Assembly (NCBI RefSeq): GCF_029937855.1
Contig: NZ_JAPYPC010000002.1
Coordinates: 62,001-126,000, forward strand
From: Christiangramia sp.
GTDB taxonomy: Bacteria; Bacteroidota; Bacteroidia; Flavobacteriales; Flavobacteriaceae
DNA length: 64,000 nt
Direction of reading: 5' to 3'
Shown piece after piece: positions 10,596 to 20,695 of the stretch (positions are counted from its first letter, which is position 1; every line of letters begins with the position of its first letter). The notes under the pieces were generated by a model. It had not been told where the DNA came from. It searched no databases and was given only the letters and a program-made list of their open reading frames with translations. A program made the position numbers and the translations under genes.

Positions 10596-10624
10596 AAAAA
10601 GGCACCTTTGAGGTGTCTTTTTTT
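10596..10624 (+). terminator. Rho-independent terminator-like hairpin
   Basis: AAAAAGGCACCTTTGAGGTGTCTTTTTTT. Confidence 0.65.
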
Positions 10625-10655
10625 GTATTATGTCAATTGAAAAAAATAGGGAAAT

Positions 10656-11087
10656 ATGAAAACTGCCATTTTTGCCATTATAATAATGTTTTTTTCTGCA
10701 GATACCTGTTCAAAACAGGAAATGAATTCTATTGAATCTTTTAATTATGAAACCTTCACCAGGGGCTCTACGACCATGTACACAGTTACCTCAGAGAACG
10801 TAAAAGTAAAAAGTTCAGATTTAAATTCTAAGGAGAAATCAAAGAGTATCACTGCGGAAGAATGGAACTTTTTAATTGGGAGCGCTAATAAAATAGAGGC
10901 TTCAAAAATGAGCCAGTTAAAGGCGCCAACAAATTCAAGAGTTTCAGATGAGGCGCTACATGCGATCTTAAGTATTCGTAAGAATGACACTATTTATAAG
11001 ACTAACAGCTTTGATCACGGAAATCCACCAGCAGAAGTAAAGCCATTAGTTGAGGCTATTCTAAGATTGGCAGAAAATGTTGAATAG
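10656..11087 (+). CDS. Hypothetical secreted protein
   Basis: 143 aa ORF with N-terminal hydrophobic signal, between sufS and sufE. Confidence 0.65.
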   Translation: MKTAIFAIIIMFFSADTCSKQEMNSIESFNYETFTRGSTTMYTVTSENVKVKSSDLNSKEKSKSITAEEWNFLIGSANKIEASKMSQLKAPTNSRVSDEALHAILSIRKNDTIYKTNSFDHGNPPAEVKPLVEAILRLAENVE

Positions 11088-11124
11088 CACTGCTTCTTAT
11101 TGTACTTTTGCATAAAATTGAAAT

Positions 11125-11547
11125 ATGACGATTCAGGAGAAACAACAGGAAGTGGTAGAGGAGTTTTCAATGTTTGATGACTGGATGCAGCGTTATGAAT
11201 ATATGATAGAGCTGGGGAAATCGCTTCCGCTTATTCAGGAGAAATATAAGATTGATGAAAATCTAATCAAAGGTTGTCAAAGTAAGGTGTGGGTTCATGC
11301 AGAACTGGAAGGTGATAAATTAGCTTTTACCGCAGATAGTGATGCGATCATAACCAAGGGCATTGTGGCAATACTGATTAGGGTATTTTCAGATCAACAT
11401 CCTTCAGAAATCATTGAAGCCGATACAAAATTTATAGATGAAATTGGTTTAAAGGAGCATTTATCACCAACCAGAGCCAATGGATTAGTGAGTATGGTGA
11501 AACAGTTAAAAATGTATGCGGTAGCATATCAAACTCAATTAAATTAA
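11125..11547 (+). CDS. sufE: SufE family protein
   Basis: KIDENLIKGCQSKVWVHAELEGDKLAFTADSDAIITKGIVAIL, typical SufE cysteine motif. Confidence 0.93.
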   Translation: MTIQEKQQEVVEEFSMFDDWMQRYEYMIELGKSLPLIQEKYKIDENLIKGCQSKVWVHAELEGDKLAFTADSDAIITKGIVAILIRVFSDQHPSEIIEADTKFIDEIGLKEHLSPTRANGLVSMVKQLKMYAVAYQTQLN

Positions 11548-11548
11548 A

Positions 11549-11872
11549 ATGGAACAGGAAATTAATACACAGGAATTAGGAGAGAAGATTGTAACTGTTC
11601 TTAAAACAATATACGATCCGGAAATTCCGGTAGATATATATGAGCTGGGACTTATTTACGACGTAATGGTAAGTACAGATTACGATGTTAAAATTTTAAT
11701 GACGCTTACCACTCCCAATTGTCCGGTTGCTGAAACTTTGCCTTTAGAGGTGGAAGAAAAGGTAAAATCACTGGATATGGTGAAAGATGCGGAAGTAGAA
11801 ATTACTTTTGATCCGCCTTGGAGCCAGGATCTTATGAGTGAGGGGGCCAAGCTGGAACTCGGACTTTTATAA
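11549..11872 (+). CDS. DUF59/MIP18 family Fe-S assembly protein (SufT-like)
   Basis: YDPEIPVDIYELGLIYDV, MTLTTPNCPVAETLP. Confidence 0.88.
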   Translation: MEQEINTQELGEKIVTVLKTIYDPEIPVDIYELGLIYDVMVSTDYDVKILMTLTTPNCPVAETLPLEVEEKVKSLDMVKDAEVEITFDPPWSQDLMSEGAKLELGLL

Positions 11873-11881
11873 TTTCAGGTT

Positions 11882-12394
11882 ATGGCGGAAGAGATTTTAA
11901 ATCGGGTCGCTCAGAGCAAATTGATCACCTTTAACCTTGAAGATCATTATCCAAAAGGAGAAAGGGAGCTTTTTGATCTTAGTAAGTGGCTTCTTGAAGG
12001 TTTTGTATTAAAAGAAAAAGATTTTAGAGACCAGGCGAAAGCGCACCACTGGTCACAGTACAATGATAAGTTTATAGCGTTACATTGTGCTACAGATGCC
12101 ATTGTACCTGCATGGGCATACATGCTTATAAGCACTTATCTTCAACCCTATGCCAGGAAAGTGGTGATAGGAGATTTGGAAAACCTGGAAAGCCATTTGT
12201 ACCAGGAGGTGATCCAGCAGTTGGATGTTTCAGATTTTAAGGATAAATCGGTGATTGTTAAGGGTTGTTCCAATAAACCTGTTCCGAAGAATGCTTATAT
12301 TTTCTTAATACAAAAACTACAACCTGTAGTGAAAAGCCTTATGTATGGTGAAGCATGTTCATCGGTTCCATTATATAAAAAATCAAAAAAATAG
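11882..12394 (+). CDS. DUF2480-like conserved protein
   Basis: 170 aa ORF immediately after the DUF59 gene; family name from recognised Bacteroidota pattern. Confidence 0.7.
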   Translation: MAEEILNRVAQSKLITFNLEDHYPKGERELFDLSKWLLEGFVLKEKDFRDQAKAHHWSQYNDKFIALHCATDAIVPAWAYMLISTYLQPYARKVVIGDLENLESHLYQEVIQQLDVSDFKDKSVIVKGCSNKPVPKNAYIFLIQKLQPVVKSLMYGEACSSVPLYKKSKK

Positions 12395-12396
12395 AA

Positions 12397-13296
12397 ATGA
12401 AGAAAACTTTACTCGTTGCATTTTCATTAATGTTCAGTATAACGATTTCCTACGCACAAGATGAAGAAAACGATACCATTCCAAATGGCTGGAAAAAAGA
12501 GGGAAATGTGCAGCTGCTTTTTAATCAGTCGGCTTTTAATAAAGAATGGACTGGGGGAGGAACATCCAGTATCGCCGGAAACCTTTCAGTAGATTACCAG
12601 TTCAATTATAAAATGGATGATTTTTCCTGGAACAACAGGATTTTCGGAAATTATGGTCTTACTAAGGTAAAAGATGATGAATTTATAAGAAAAACGAGTG
12701 ATCGTCTTGAATTGAATTCTATTGCAGGAAAAAAAATTCAGGAATCAAATTATTACTATTCCTGGTTTTTAAATTTTAGAACGCAATTTGCAAAAGGATA
12801 TGAGTTTAGTGAAGATGCTGAAACCGGGAAAACCCTCAGGACAGAAATTTCAGATTTTATGTCACCAGGGTATCTACAAACCGGTCCTGGCATTATGTGG
12901 AAAAAAAATGATGACCTGGTGATCAATTTCGCCCCTGCCACTGCACGGTTTATTTTTGTAAATAAGGACTTTACTACAGGACCTGATTATGTTGATGGGG
13001 ATTACTTTGGCGTAGATGAAGGTAAAGCCATGAGATTTGAATTAGGCGCTTCCCTAAGCGGGTATTTTAAATATGGAATTATGGAGAATGTGGCTATGGA
13101 ACATACCTTATCTTTATATTCCAATTATCTGGATAAACCGGGCAATATAGATATAGATTATTTGCTGAATGTAGAAATGGGGATCAATGATTATCTTTCT
13201 GCGAACCTCGTTTTTCAAGCCGTTTATGATGATAATGCCGTTGGGGCATTTCAGATTAGGGAAGTATTTGGTTTAGGAATTAATTTCGGATTCTAG
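12397..13296 (+). CDS. DUF3078-like outer-membrane-type protein
   Basis: Signal peptide; GWKKEGNVQLLFNQSAFNKEWTGGGTSSIAGNLSVDYQFNY and aromatic C-terminal strand. Confidence 0.75.
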   Translation: MKKTLLVAFSLMFSITISYAQDEENDTIPNGWKKEGNVQLLFNQSAFNKEWTGGGTSSIAGNLSVDYQFNYKMDDFSWNNRIFGNYGLTKVKDDEFIRKTSDRLELNSIAGKKIQESNYYYSWFLNFRTQFAKGYEFSEDAETGKTLRTEISDFMSPGYLQTGPGIMWKKNDDLVINFAPATARFIFVNKDFTTGPDYVDGDYFGVDEGKAMRFELGASLSGYFKYGIMENVAMEHTLSLYSNYLDKPGNIDIDYLLNVEMGINDYLSANLVFQAVYDDNAVGAFQIREVFGLGINFGF

Positions 13297-13318
13297 AATT
13301 TGAATTTATAAAAATATC

Positions 13319-13346
13319 GAGGCTCGCAAATGTGCGAGCCTTTTTC
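13319..13346 (+). terminator. Rho-independent terminator-like hairpin
   Basis: GAGGCTCGCAAATGTGCGAGCCTTTTT. Confidence 0.8.
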
Positions 13347-13413
13347 AGTTAAATTTTTGTTGAAGTCTGTAAGCTGCTAATACCGTAGCTATGTATTGTT
13401 TACCTTTGTATTT

Positions 13414-14637
13414 ATGATTGAAAAAACAGATCTATCTTTTGAAAGGGCTGTTCTGGTTGGTATAGTTACCAAAGAACAGGACGAAGATAAACTTGACGAA
13501 TATCTGGATGAACTTGAATTCCTAACCTATACGGCGGGAGGGGAAGTGATCAAACGGTTTTCTCAAAAATTGGAGAAACCCAATCCCAAGACCTTTATAG
13601 GTACAGGGAAGATGGAAGACGTAAGGGAATTTGTGAAAGAAAATGAAATTGGCGCGGTTATTTTTGATGATGAACTTTCGCCCGCACAGCAAAAAAATAT
13701 AGAAAAAATCCTTAAATGTAAGATCCTGGATCGTACCAATCTTATCCTGGATATTTTCGCGCAGCGAGCAAAGACAAGTTATGCAAGAACCCAGGTGGAA
13801 CTTGCCCAATATGAATATTTACTTCCCAGGCTTGCAGGAATGTGGACTCACCTGGAAAGACAGCGAGGTGGTATTGGGATGCGTGGCCCCGGGGAAACAG
13901 AAATTGAGACCGACCGTAGGATAGTTCGGGATAAGATCTCTTTACTGAAGAAAAAGCTGGAAACCATAGATAAACAAATGGAAGTGCAGCGTGGAAATCG
14001 CGGACAGCTGGTTCGTGTGGCCCTGGTGGGATACACAAATGTTGGGAAATCTACCTTAATGAACGTGATTAGCAAAAGTGATGTCTTTGCTGAAAACAAA
14101 TTATTTGCGACTTTAGACACTACCGTGCGAAAGGTAGTGATACGCAACCTGCCATTTTTATTAAGTGATACCGTAGGATTTATAAGAAAATTACCTACGC
14201 AGCTGGTAGAATCCTTTAAATCTACGCTTGATGAGGTACGGGAAGCTGATCTTTTACTGCATGTGGTGGATATTTCACATCCCAACTTTGAAGATCATAT
14301 TGATTCTGTAAACCAGATTCTTACCGAGATTGAAACTATAGGTAAGCCAACGATCATGGTTTTTAATAAGATTGATGCTTATAAGCCTGAAAAGATCGAT
14401 GAAGATGATTTAATGACTGAAAAGACTTCAGCACATTATACGCTAAAGGAATGGAAGCGTACCTGGATGAATAGAATGGGTGATAATGTTCTGTTTATTT
14501 CAGCTCTGAATAAGGAAAATATGGAAGATTTCCGAAAGAAAGTATATGAAGCCGTGAGGGAAATTCATATTACTCGCTTTCCTTACAATAATTTCCTCTA
14601 TCCTGAATATGATAAATACGGCGAGCAAAAAGAATAG
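13414..14637 (+). CDS. hflX: GTPase HflX
   Basis: QRGGIGMRGPGETEIETDRR, GYTNVGKSTLMN, DTVGFIRKLP. Confidence 0.95.
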   Translation: MIEKTDLSFERAVLVGIVTKEQDEDKLDEYLDELEFLTYTAGGEVIKRFSQKLEKPNPKTFIGTGKMEDVREFVKENEIGAVIFDDELSPAQQKNIEKILKCKILDRTNLILDIFAQRAKTSYARTQVELAQYEYLLPRLAGMWTHLERQRGGIGMRGPGETEIETDRRIVRDKISLLKKKLETIDKQMEVQRGNRGQLVRVALVGYTNVGKSTLMNVISKSDVFAENKLFATLDTTVRKVVIRNLPFLLSDTVGFIRKLPTQLVESFKSTLDEVREADLLLHVVDISHPNFEDHIDSVNQILTEIETIGKPTIMVFNKIDAYKPEKIDEDDLMTEKTSAHYTLKEWKRTWMNRMGDNVLFISALNKENMEDFRKKVYEAVREIHITRFPYNNFLYPEYDKYGEQKE

Positions 14638-14703
14638 CTTAGTAAAGCTTTAACTATTTTTTAAAATCATCTTTTTAAATTTATGAGTATCAAAAACTTA
14701 TAG

Positions 14704-15432
14704 ATGATGAGAAGCTTGTCTATTTTAATAATCGCCTTAGCCGTAAGTTTAAATTTAAAGGCACAATCTCTTGAAGGTTCCTGGAAACTGGTGGAAGAAA
14801 ATGGAAGAAAAATAACCGATAAAGAAGTGGTTAGGATCTACCAGGATAATTATTTTGCTGAAGGAGCCAAAGAGTTAAGTTCCAACGAATTTTTATGGGC
14901 CCTTGGCGGAGAATATGATTCAGAGGATTATTCGGTAACACTTGATTTTAATACAAAATCTCCGGAAATGGTAGGTGACAGCATAGATCCAAAGCTTACA
15001 TTTATTAACGAGAATAAGATCAGGATCAATGAGGTAGATGAAGTGCAGGTTTGGGATAAAATATCTTCCGAAGAAAATGCATTAGATGGTAATTGGGTGA
15101 TCACTGGTAGAAAGCGTAATGGAGAGATGAACCGAATGACGCCCGGCGCGAGGCGTACTGTTAAAATCCTGGGAGGTGACCACTTTCAGTGGATTGCTTT
15201 TAACTCAGAAACACGGGAATTTTCAGGTACCGGAGGCGGTACTTATACTTCTGAAGATGGTAAGAATACCGAAAATATAGAATTTTTCTCCAGGGATAAA
15301 AACAGGGTTGGAGCCAGTCTTGGATTCGATTATGAATTAAAAGACGGAGAATGGCATCATTCCGGTAAAAGTTCTAAAGGTGATCCTATCTACGAGATCT
15401 GGTCTCCTTATGCTGAGGCCTATTCAAAATAA
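14704..15432 (+). CDS. Hypothetical secreted lipocalin-like protein
   Basis: 242 aa with signal peptide; two similar blocks (LEGSWKLVEENGRK / LDGNWVITGRKRNGE). Confidence 0.65.
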   Translation: MMRSLSILIIALAVSLNLKAQSLEGSWKLVEENGRKITDKEVVRIYQDNYFAEGAKELSSNEFLWALGGEYDSEDYSVTLDFNTKSPEMVGDSIDPKLTFINENKIRINEVDEVQVWDKISSEENALDGNWVITGRKRNGEMNRMTPGARRTVKILGGDHFQWIAFNSETREFSGTGGGTYTSEDGKNTENIEFFSRDKNRVGASLGFDYELKDGEWHHSGKSSKGDPIYEIWSPYAEAYSK

Positions 15433-15434
15433 AT

Positions 15435-16241
15435 CTACCAGATAGCTTTGGAAAATTTAAAATCCAGTTCTTTCCTGAGCTTTTCAGAACTTATCTTTTT
15501 TCCTTTTGAGGATTCAGAAATATCAAATTGAGGCACTTCGAGTCCGCGATCTGTGGCTATTTTGGAATAATATTCTTTTTTAGCTGGATGGTCGGGGTAG
15601 ACCAGATTCCAGACCGAATTATCTTTGTCTTTTTTCATTAATGTAAAGATCGCCTGGATACAATCTTCCTGGTGCACGAGGTTTATAGGTGCTTCGGGAT
15701 TTTTTACTCCGGTTTTTCCTGAAAGGTGATTTACAGGATGCCTTTTTTCTCCAATTAATCCTCCAAATCTTATAATAGAAGCATTGAAATTTTCATTATT
15801 TAAAAACAATAATTCCACATTGCGCAGTTGTACTGAAACATTCTTGGAATTATCTGTATTTGAATTTTCATCATATGTGGTGAAATCTTCGGTATCCTTA
15901 TACACCGAAGTGGAACTTGTAAAGATCACTTTTTGAAGGTGTGACTTTTCTATATAAGGGATGAGGTTTTTAATCTTTTTTACGAAGTTGATATCTGGAT
16001 TTTTTCTCAAACCCGGCGGAACGTCAACAATAAGTAAATCTGTTCCTGAAAGAAAAGACCTTATATCTCCCTGTATCCCTTTTTCAAAAAGTTTGATGGA
16101 ATAGGGAACGATACCAGCAGCCCGGACTTCAGCGAACTTTTCCATGCTGGTTACCGAGCCCCTAACTTCGTGGTTCTCCTTTCGAAGCCTTTTTCCAAGT
16201 TCCATTCCCAGCCATCCGCACCCAAGTATCGATATTTTCAT
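15435..16241 (-). CDS. NAD(P)-binding epimerase-like protein
   Basis: N-terminal MKISILGCGWLGMELGKRL Rossmann motif; SDR-like body. Confidence 0.78.
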   Translation of the reverse strand: MKISILGCGWLGMELGKRLRKENHEVRGSVTSMEKFAEVRAAGIVPYSIKLFEKGIQGDIRSFLSGTDLLIVDVPPGLRKNPDINFVKKIKNLIPYIEKSHLQKVIFTSSTSVYKDTEDFTTYDENSNTDNSKNVSVQLRNVELLFLNNENFNASIIRFGGLIGEKRHPVNHLSGKTGVKNPEAPINLVHQEDCIQAIFTLMKKDKDNSVWNLVYPDHPAKKEYYSKIATDRGLEVPQFDISESSKGKKISSEKLRKELDFKFSKAIW

Positions 16242-16242
16242 A

Positions 16243-18564
16243 TTAGTCTTTAATTCTTATAGTTTTTTTTAAAATTGTTGCATCGTTCAATACAAATGGC
16301 CTGGGAATCATTGCTTCGGACCGGGCCTCAACTTTTAAATCTTTATGCCCTATAAGGTCGTAAGTAGATTCATATAAAACAAATTCCGGGAGATCGCCTT
16401 TTTCTACACTAAATTCAATACGCAGGGTGTCCTGGTTAGAAGCGTAATAGGTTAATAAACGCTCTCTCCAGCGTCTTTTGAACATATGAAAGGCATTTTC
16501 CCCAAGATATATTTCATCGGCCTCTAAACCATTTACTTTGAATTGTTTAAAATCCACATCTTTTGTTTCATAGATTTCCATTCGGTTTATTTTCCTGTTC
16601 GGTGCGATCTTCAGTGAGTAAATTTGGTTCTTCAAACTATCTATTCCCTTCTTTTCAATAATTATCTCCGGTTCAGGAATATTGATTAAAGGGGCTTCAG
16701 AATTAAAGGTAAAACTACTGCCGTATTTACTGCTGAAGTTAGATTCGGTATGGGAATTTTCAACCGGGTCTTCTCCAAAAAATTCTGCGGTCCACTCATC
16801 AACTATCAGATCATAAGAGTACCATGTCGCTGTGTTCTCATCAAGATCCTGCAAATAAACCAGGCTGTTAGGCTTAGGCCTTTCAACATTGAAATCAGAA
16901 TTAAAATGCGCTATAAAAATGAGTATATTAAAAATGAGGAAACACAGAACGGCAAAGGACTTCAAACGCCTAAAATAACCGAATAGCGGTAAGAAAAGAA
17001 AAAATAATAAACTGGTTATAATAGCCGTGACAAATAACATTTTTAGACCTAAAGCCACCGGCAGGTTCCATATAAAAGGTAATAAAATAAAAATGGCAGG
17101 AGCTGAAAGCACCACCATTAGTATTCGGTTTGGTTTTTCCTGGCGTATCATCACAAATAATTGCACTAAACCAAAATAAACCGGAATTATAAAATAAGCC
17201 GCGCCTTTTAAGTAGACCGAAATCAGGGCGCAAATTATAAGCCACAAAGTTAAGGGAGCGATGAATACAGAGGCTGTTCTTAAACTCTTTCTCAATAAAT
17301 GGTACATCAAAAAGCAAACTGCCAGTGCCAGAAATATTGAAATGGCGATATACCAGTAGCCGTTATAAGTAAAACCCTGCTCCATTTCACCATATTCCGG
17401 ATAAATAAAAAGACAGAATTGCCAGAAGGCCCAAACCAGTAATCCGGAAATAACCAGGCTAAGCAGCAGAGGGATAAAGCCTTTAAGGATTCCTATGAAA
17501 TCTAACCGGCCTCGTCTTATTCCATAAATGATCAGAACAATAAAAAGGATAACTGCCAGGATGAGCATAGGGCCTATCCAGTTAAATGGGTATTTTACGA
17601 AGCCTCCAAAGGGCAGAGAAAAATAGATGAGATCCCTGTCGCTAGAAAGATTTTCTATCTCTGAATTGCTGAAATAATCTAAAAGCGGCATTAAATAACT
17701 CCCCTGGTGGGCGAGTGTTTCCTTATCGAGATTTTCAGGAATATCGGTGGCCGTATGATAATCATAATGATCATCTATAAATGCAAAATTGTACCCGTTT
17801 ATATTAGCCTGTTCCCTTAAAACCGTGAGATCAGTATCATTGGGAAGCATTTTGTAAATGCTATAAGCAAGAGAGTTGGTCACTGGATATTGAATATCAG
17901 CCTCCTGAAAAGCTTCAATCAAACGGGCATTTTTATCATTGGTTTCCAGGAGCATAAATGGGTTTCCCCCACTTCCTCTTGCCTCAAAGTTTAAAGCAAG
18001 TTTTACATCCTTGGCCCAGGGGTGGTCTTTTACAAACAAGCCGGCACCATTGAGTCCCAATTCTTCCGCATCTGTAAATAGAAGAATAATATCATTCCGC
18101 GAAGTACGATCCTTCTCCAAAAATGCTCTTATACCTTCCAGTATGGTTGCAACTCCACTTCCGGCATCGCTGGCACCATAAGAAGAGTGCATGGCGCTAT
18201 CATAGTGGGTCATCAAAACCAACGCATCGCCGTCACCAGAACCTTCAATTCTTGCAAGAATATTTTGAGGGTTCACCAAAACCCCGTTTTTGTTAAGATG
18301 GTAAGCTTCCTGAGTCTGAACTTCCAGACCCACACTTTGGAGTTGATCTACGATATAATTTCTCACCTGGCTATGAGCTGGACTGCCCAAATAATGGGGT
18401 TTCTTTGCTATCTCTTCTACATGTTCAAAGGCACGTGTGGTAGAAAATTCAGTTAAAGGTTTGGAGTTATCAGGTTCAAAATCGGGCTGATCAAAATTAA
18501 AACTGACCCAAACGGTGAGAATGATTAGGAGAAAGGCAATTAAGCCGGTAAATCGGTTATTCAT
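16243..18564 (-). CDS. Membrane-anchored M28 family peptidase
   Basis: VLMTHYDSAMHSSYGASDAGSGVATILE, LLFTDAEELGLNGAGLF, plus multiple TM segments. Confidence 0.9.
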   Translation of the reverse strand: MNNRFTGLIAFLLIILTVWVSFNFDQPDFEPDNSKPLTEFSTTRAFEHVEEIAKKPHYLGSPAHSQVRNYIVDQLQSVGLEVQTQEAYHLNKNGVLVNPQNILARIEGSGDGDALVLMTHYDSAMHSSYGASDAGSGVATILEGIRAFLEKDRTSRNDIILLFTDAEELGLNGAGLFVKDHPWAKDVKLALNFEARGSGGNPFMLLETNDKNARLIEAFQEADIQYPVTNSLAYSIYKMLPNDTDLTVLREQANINGYNFAFIDDHYDYHTATDIPENLDKETLAHQGSYLMPLLDYFSNSEIENLSSDRDLIYFSLPFGGFVKYPFNWIGPMLILAVILFIVLIIYGIRRGRLDFIGILKGFIPLLLSLVISGLLVWAFWQFCLFIYPEYGEMEQGFTYNGYWYIAISIFLALAVCFLMYHLLRKSLRTASVFIAPLTLWLIICALISVYLKGAAYFIIPVYFGLVQLFVMIRQEKPNRILMVVLSAPAIFILLPFIWNLPVALGLKMLFVTAIITSLLFFLFLPLFGYFRRLKSFAVLCFLIFNILIFIAHFNSDFNVERPKPNSLVYLQDLDENTATWYSYDLIVDEWTAEFFGEDPVENSHTESNFSSKYGSSFTFNSEAPLINIPEPEIIIEKKGIDSLKNQIYSLKIAPNRKINRMEIYETKDVDFKQFKVNGLEADEIYLGENAFHMFKRRWRERLLTYYASNQDTLRIEFSVEKGDLPEFVLYESTYDLIGHKDLKVEARSEAMIPRPFVLNDATILKKTIRIKD

Positions 18565-18687
18565 TAAATTAGATTCAGAAATCTTAAAGTTAAATAAGTT
18601 TTTGATTTTTGAGCAAAGAATTTACGCTAGTAGTTACTAAAGTAAAAATTCATATATTTAAGTAATTAGGAATCAAAAACTTAAAAT

Positions 18688-19155
18688 ATGGGTATCAAGA
18701 GTTTTATGGGAAAGCGGGCGGCACCAGAAAAGCCTGCGGAAACCCCAATTACAGTAAGGGATTACATGACCGAGAACCTGGTGACTTTCAGGGAAACCGA
18801 TAATATTATGGATGTAATGGAAAAACTAATAAAACATGGTATTTCGGGTGGTTGTGTGGTGAACGAGAAACAGGAATTATTGGGTATTATCTCTGAGGGG
18901 GATTGTATGAAACAAATTTCAGACAGCCGTTATTATAATATGCCTATGAGTGATCTTAACGTTGGGAAACGCATGAATTGTAGGGTGGAAACCATTGATG
19001 GCAATATGAATGTCTTGGAAGCAGCAAAGAAATTCATAGAATTAAAATTCCGAAGATTTCCCATTGTGGAGAATGGTAGGCTTATAGGGCAATTAAGTCA
19101 GAGAGATGTTCTAAGGGCTGCTTTAAAATTAAAGGGACAAACCTGGACGCATTAA
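18688..19155 (+). CDS. CBS domain protein
   Basis: Two CBS repeats (VRDYMTENLVTFRETDNIMDVMEKL; RFPIVENGRLIGQLSQRDVLRA). Confidence 0.9.
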   Translation: MGIKSFMGKRAAPEKPAETPITVRDYMTENLVTFRETDNIMDVMEKLIKHGISGGCVVNEKQELLGIISEGDCMKQISDSRYYNMPMSDLNVGKRMNCRVETIDGNMNVLEAAKKFIELKFRRFPIVENGRLIGQLSQRDVLRAALKLKGQTWTH

Positions 19156-19608
19156 TTATTTCTACACATTTCTGCCTCTCGCATGGACATGGAATCTATG
19201 AGATCAAATAATTTTTTGGTCCCAAGGACATTTTTTGCCTTAATTTTACTCCGCCATCCCGGCCTTTTAATATAACTTCAAATCAGCGCTAGTTTCCTTG
19301 TTATTTTTTAAAACTTCGGAAGTTTTCTATTCTGGTTTTGTGGGCTGGAGTATTCGCTGTCTGCCGCGAAAAGCTTGAAAAAACTTAAGTTTTCTATCCT
19401 TAAAAGTTTTTAAATTATCATTTAAGAACTCTAATTGTTGATCAGGTTCGAGGTATTTTTAGTATTGGTAGAAACCACCAGCAGTCCGTTTTCCATTGAA
19501 ATTTTGACAAGGATTGTGAAGACTTAGAGCTAAATATAAGGAAGAATATTCCGAGAAATTATTCAGAAAATAAAATATTCCAGAGCAACAAGTGGTCTCG
19601 ACGGAATA

Positions 19609-19956
19609 TTAATTTTTCCTTACCAAAGCATAAAAATCGTTTTCCAGCTTTAAATAGCCCTGGTCATAAATAAAGAAATATTGATTGCCGGATTTAGTAG
19701 TATAAATACTGGTAAAAAATTCAAAATTGAAGCCTTTAGCTAATAATTTGGTTCTTGAAATAGAAGTTTTTCCTTCCGGATTTAATTCCTCCAGGATCCT
19801 ATAATTTTTGCGAAGAAGGTTGTTAGTATTCCTTATTAATTTTGTAGAATCTTTATTTACGTTATTATGATAGACATTACGGCAATAATCGCTGCAAAAC
19901 TTTTTATCGGTTCGGCCGATGATCTTCTCTCCACATTCCGGGCAGGATTTTTCCAT
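19609..19956 (-). CDS. Zn-ribbon hypothetical protein
   Basis: MEKSCPECGEKIIGRTDKKFCSDYCRNVYHNN. Confidence 0.75.
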   Translation of the reverse strand: MEKSCPECGEKIIGRTDKKFCSDYCRNVYHNNVNKDSTKLIRNTNNLLRKNYRILEELNPEGKTSISRTKLLAKGFNFEFFTSIYTTKSGNQYFFIYDQGYLKLENDFYALVRKN

Positions 19957-20007
19957 ACTGAAATATATATAAAAAAGTTTGGAGACTGATCAAATTGAAT
20001 TTAGAAA

Positions 20008-20538
20008 TTAATTTCGGGGCCTAAAGGTTCCAGTAGCCATTGCCGTAAAGTTCATTTCAGGTACATTTTCATTAGCTTCTATCATGGCTTCTACATTTAT
20101 AGAAACTCGCCACTGATTATTTCCGGTTTTTTCTCCATTAATTGTCCCGGAAGTTATCTTAAAAAAGCCGGTATTGCCACAAAAACAGAATCTTCCCAGG
20201 TATGCATTTATTCCTTCAAAGTCATTCTCATCAAATGAAAAATCTTCTGTGTTGGCATCCAGTTCAAAATATACTATTTCGGTAAATTCGTCATCGGCAA
20301 TTTCAGGAGCGCCTTCGGTTGAAAATTAATATTCAAATACAAGGTTATTCCCTTCCTCTACTTCTATAAACTTACTATTTTCAGTTTCAATTATATTTAG
20401 GGATGCGTTAGGATAAACTATATAATCACTGCGATCATCATTTCCCCCTTCGTCATCAGATTTGCTACATGAAATTAAAGAGGCGGAGAGGAGAAATAGA
20501 TAAACTAACTTTTTCATGAATGTAATTTTTTTATTCAT
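20008..20538 (-). pseudogene. Lipoprotein gene interrupted by one in-frame TAA (20326-20328)
   Basis: ORF 20326..20538 (MKKLVYLFLLSASLISCSKSDDE...) is followed in the same frame by 106 open codons: FSTEGAPEIADDEFTEIVYFELDANTEDFSFDENDFEGINAYLGRFCFCGNTGFFKITSGTINGEKTGNNQWRVSINVEAMIEANENVPEMNFTAMATGTFRPRN-stop. Confidence 0.75.
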
Positions 20539-20695
20539 TAATAAGATGAGGCAGAGGTAAAATGGTTGCGTTTAAATGATAGTAAATAATTGAAGACTCC
20601 CTTTGTTTCTATATTTTTCTGCCTTTAAGATCTATTTTTATTTCTGATTTTCTTTATAAGGAGAAGGGAAAGGATCATATTTTCGGAGTTTTCTG

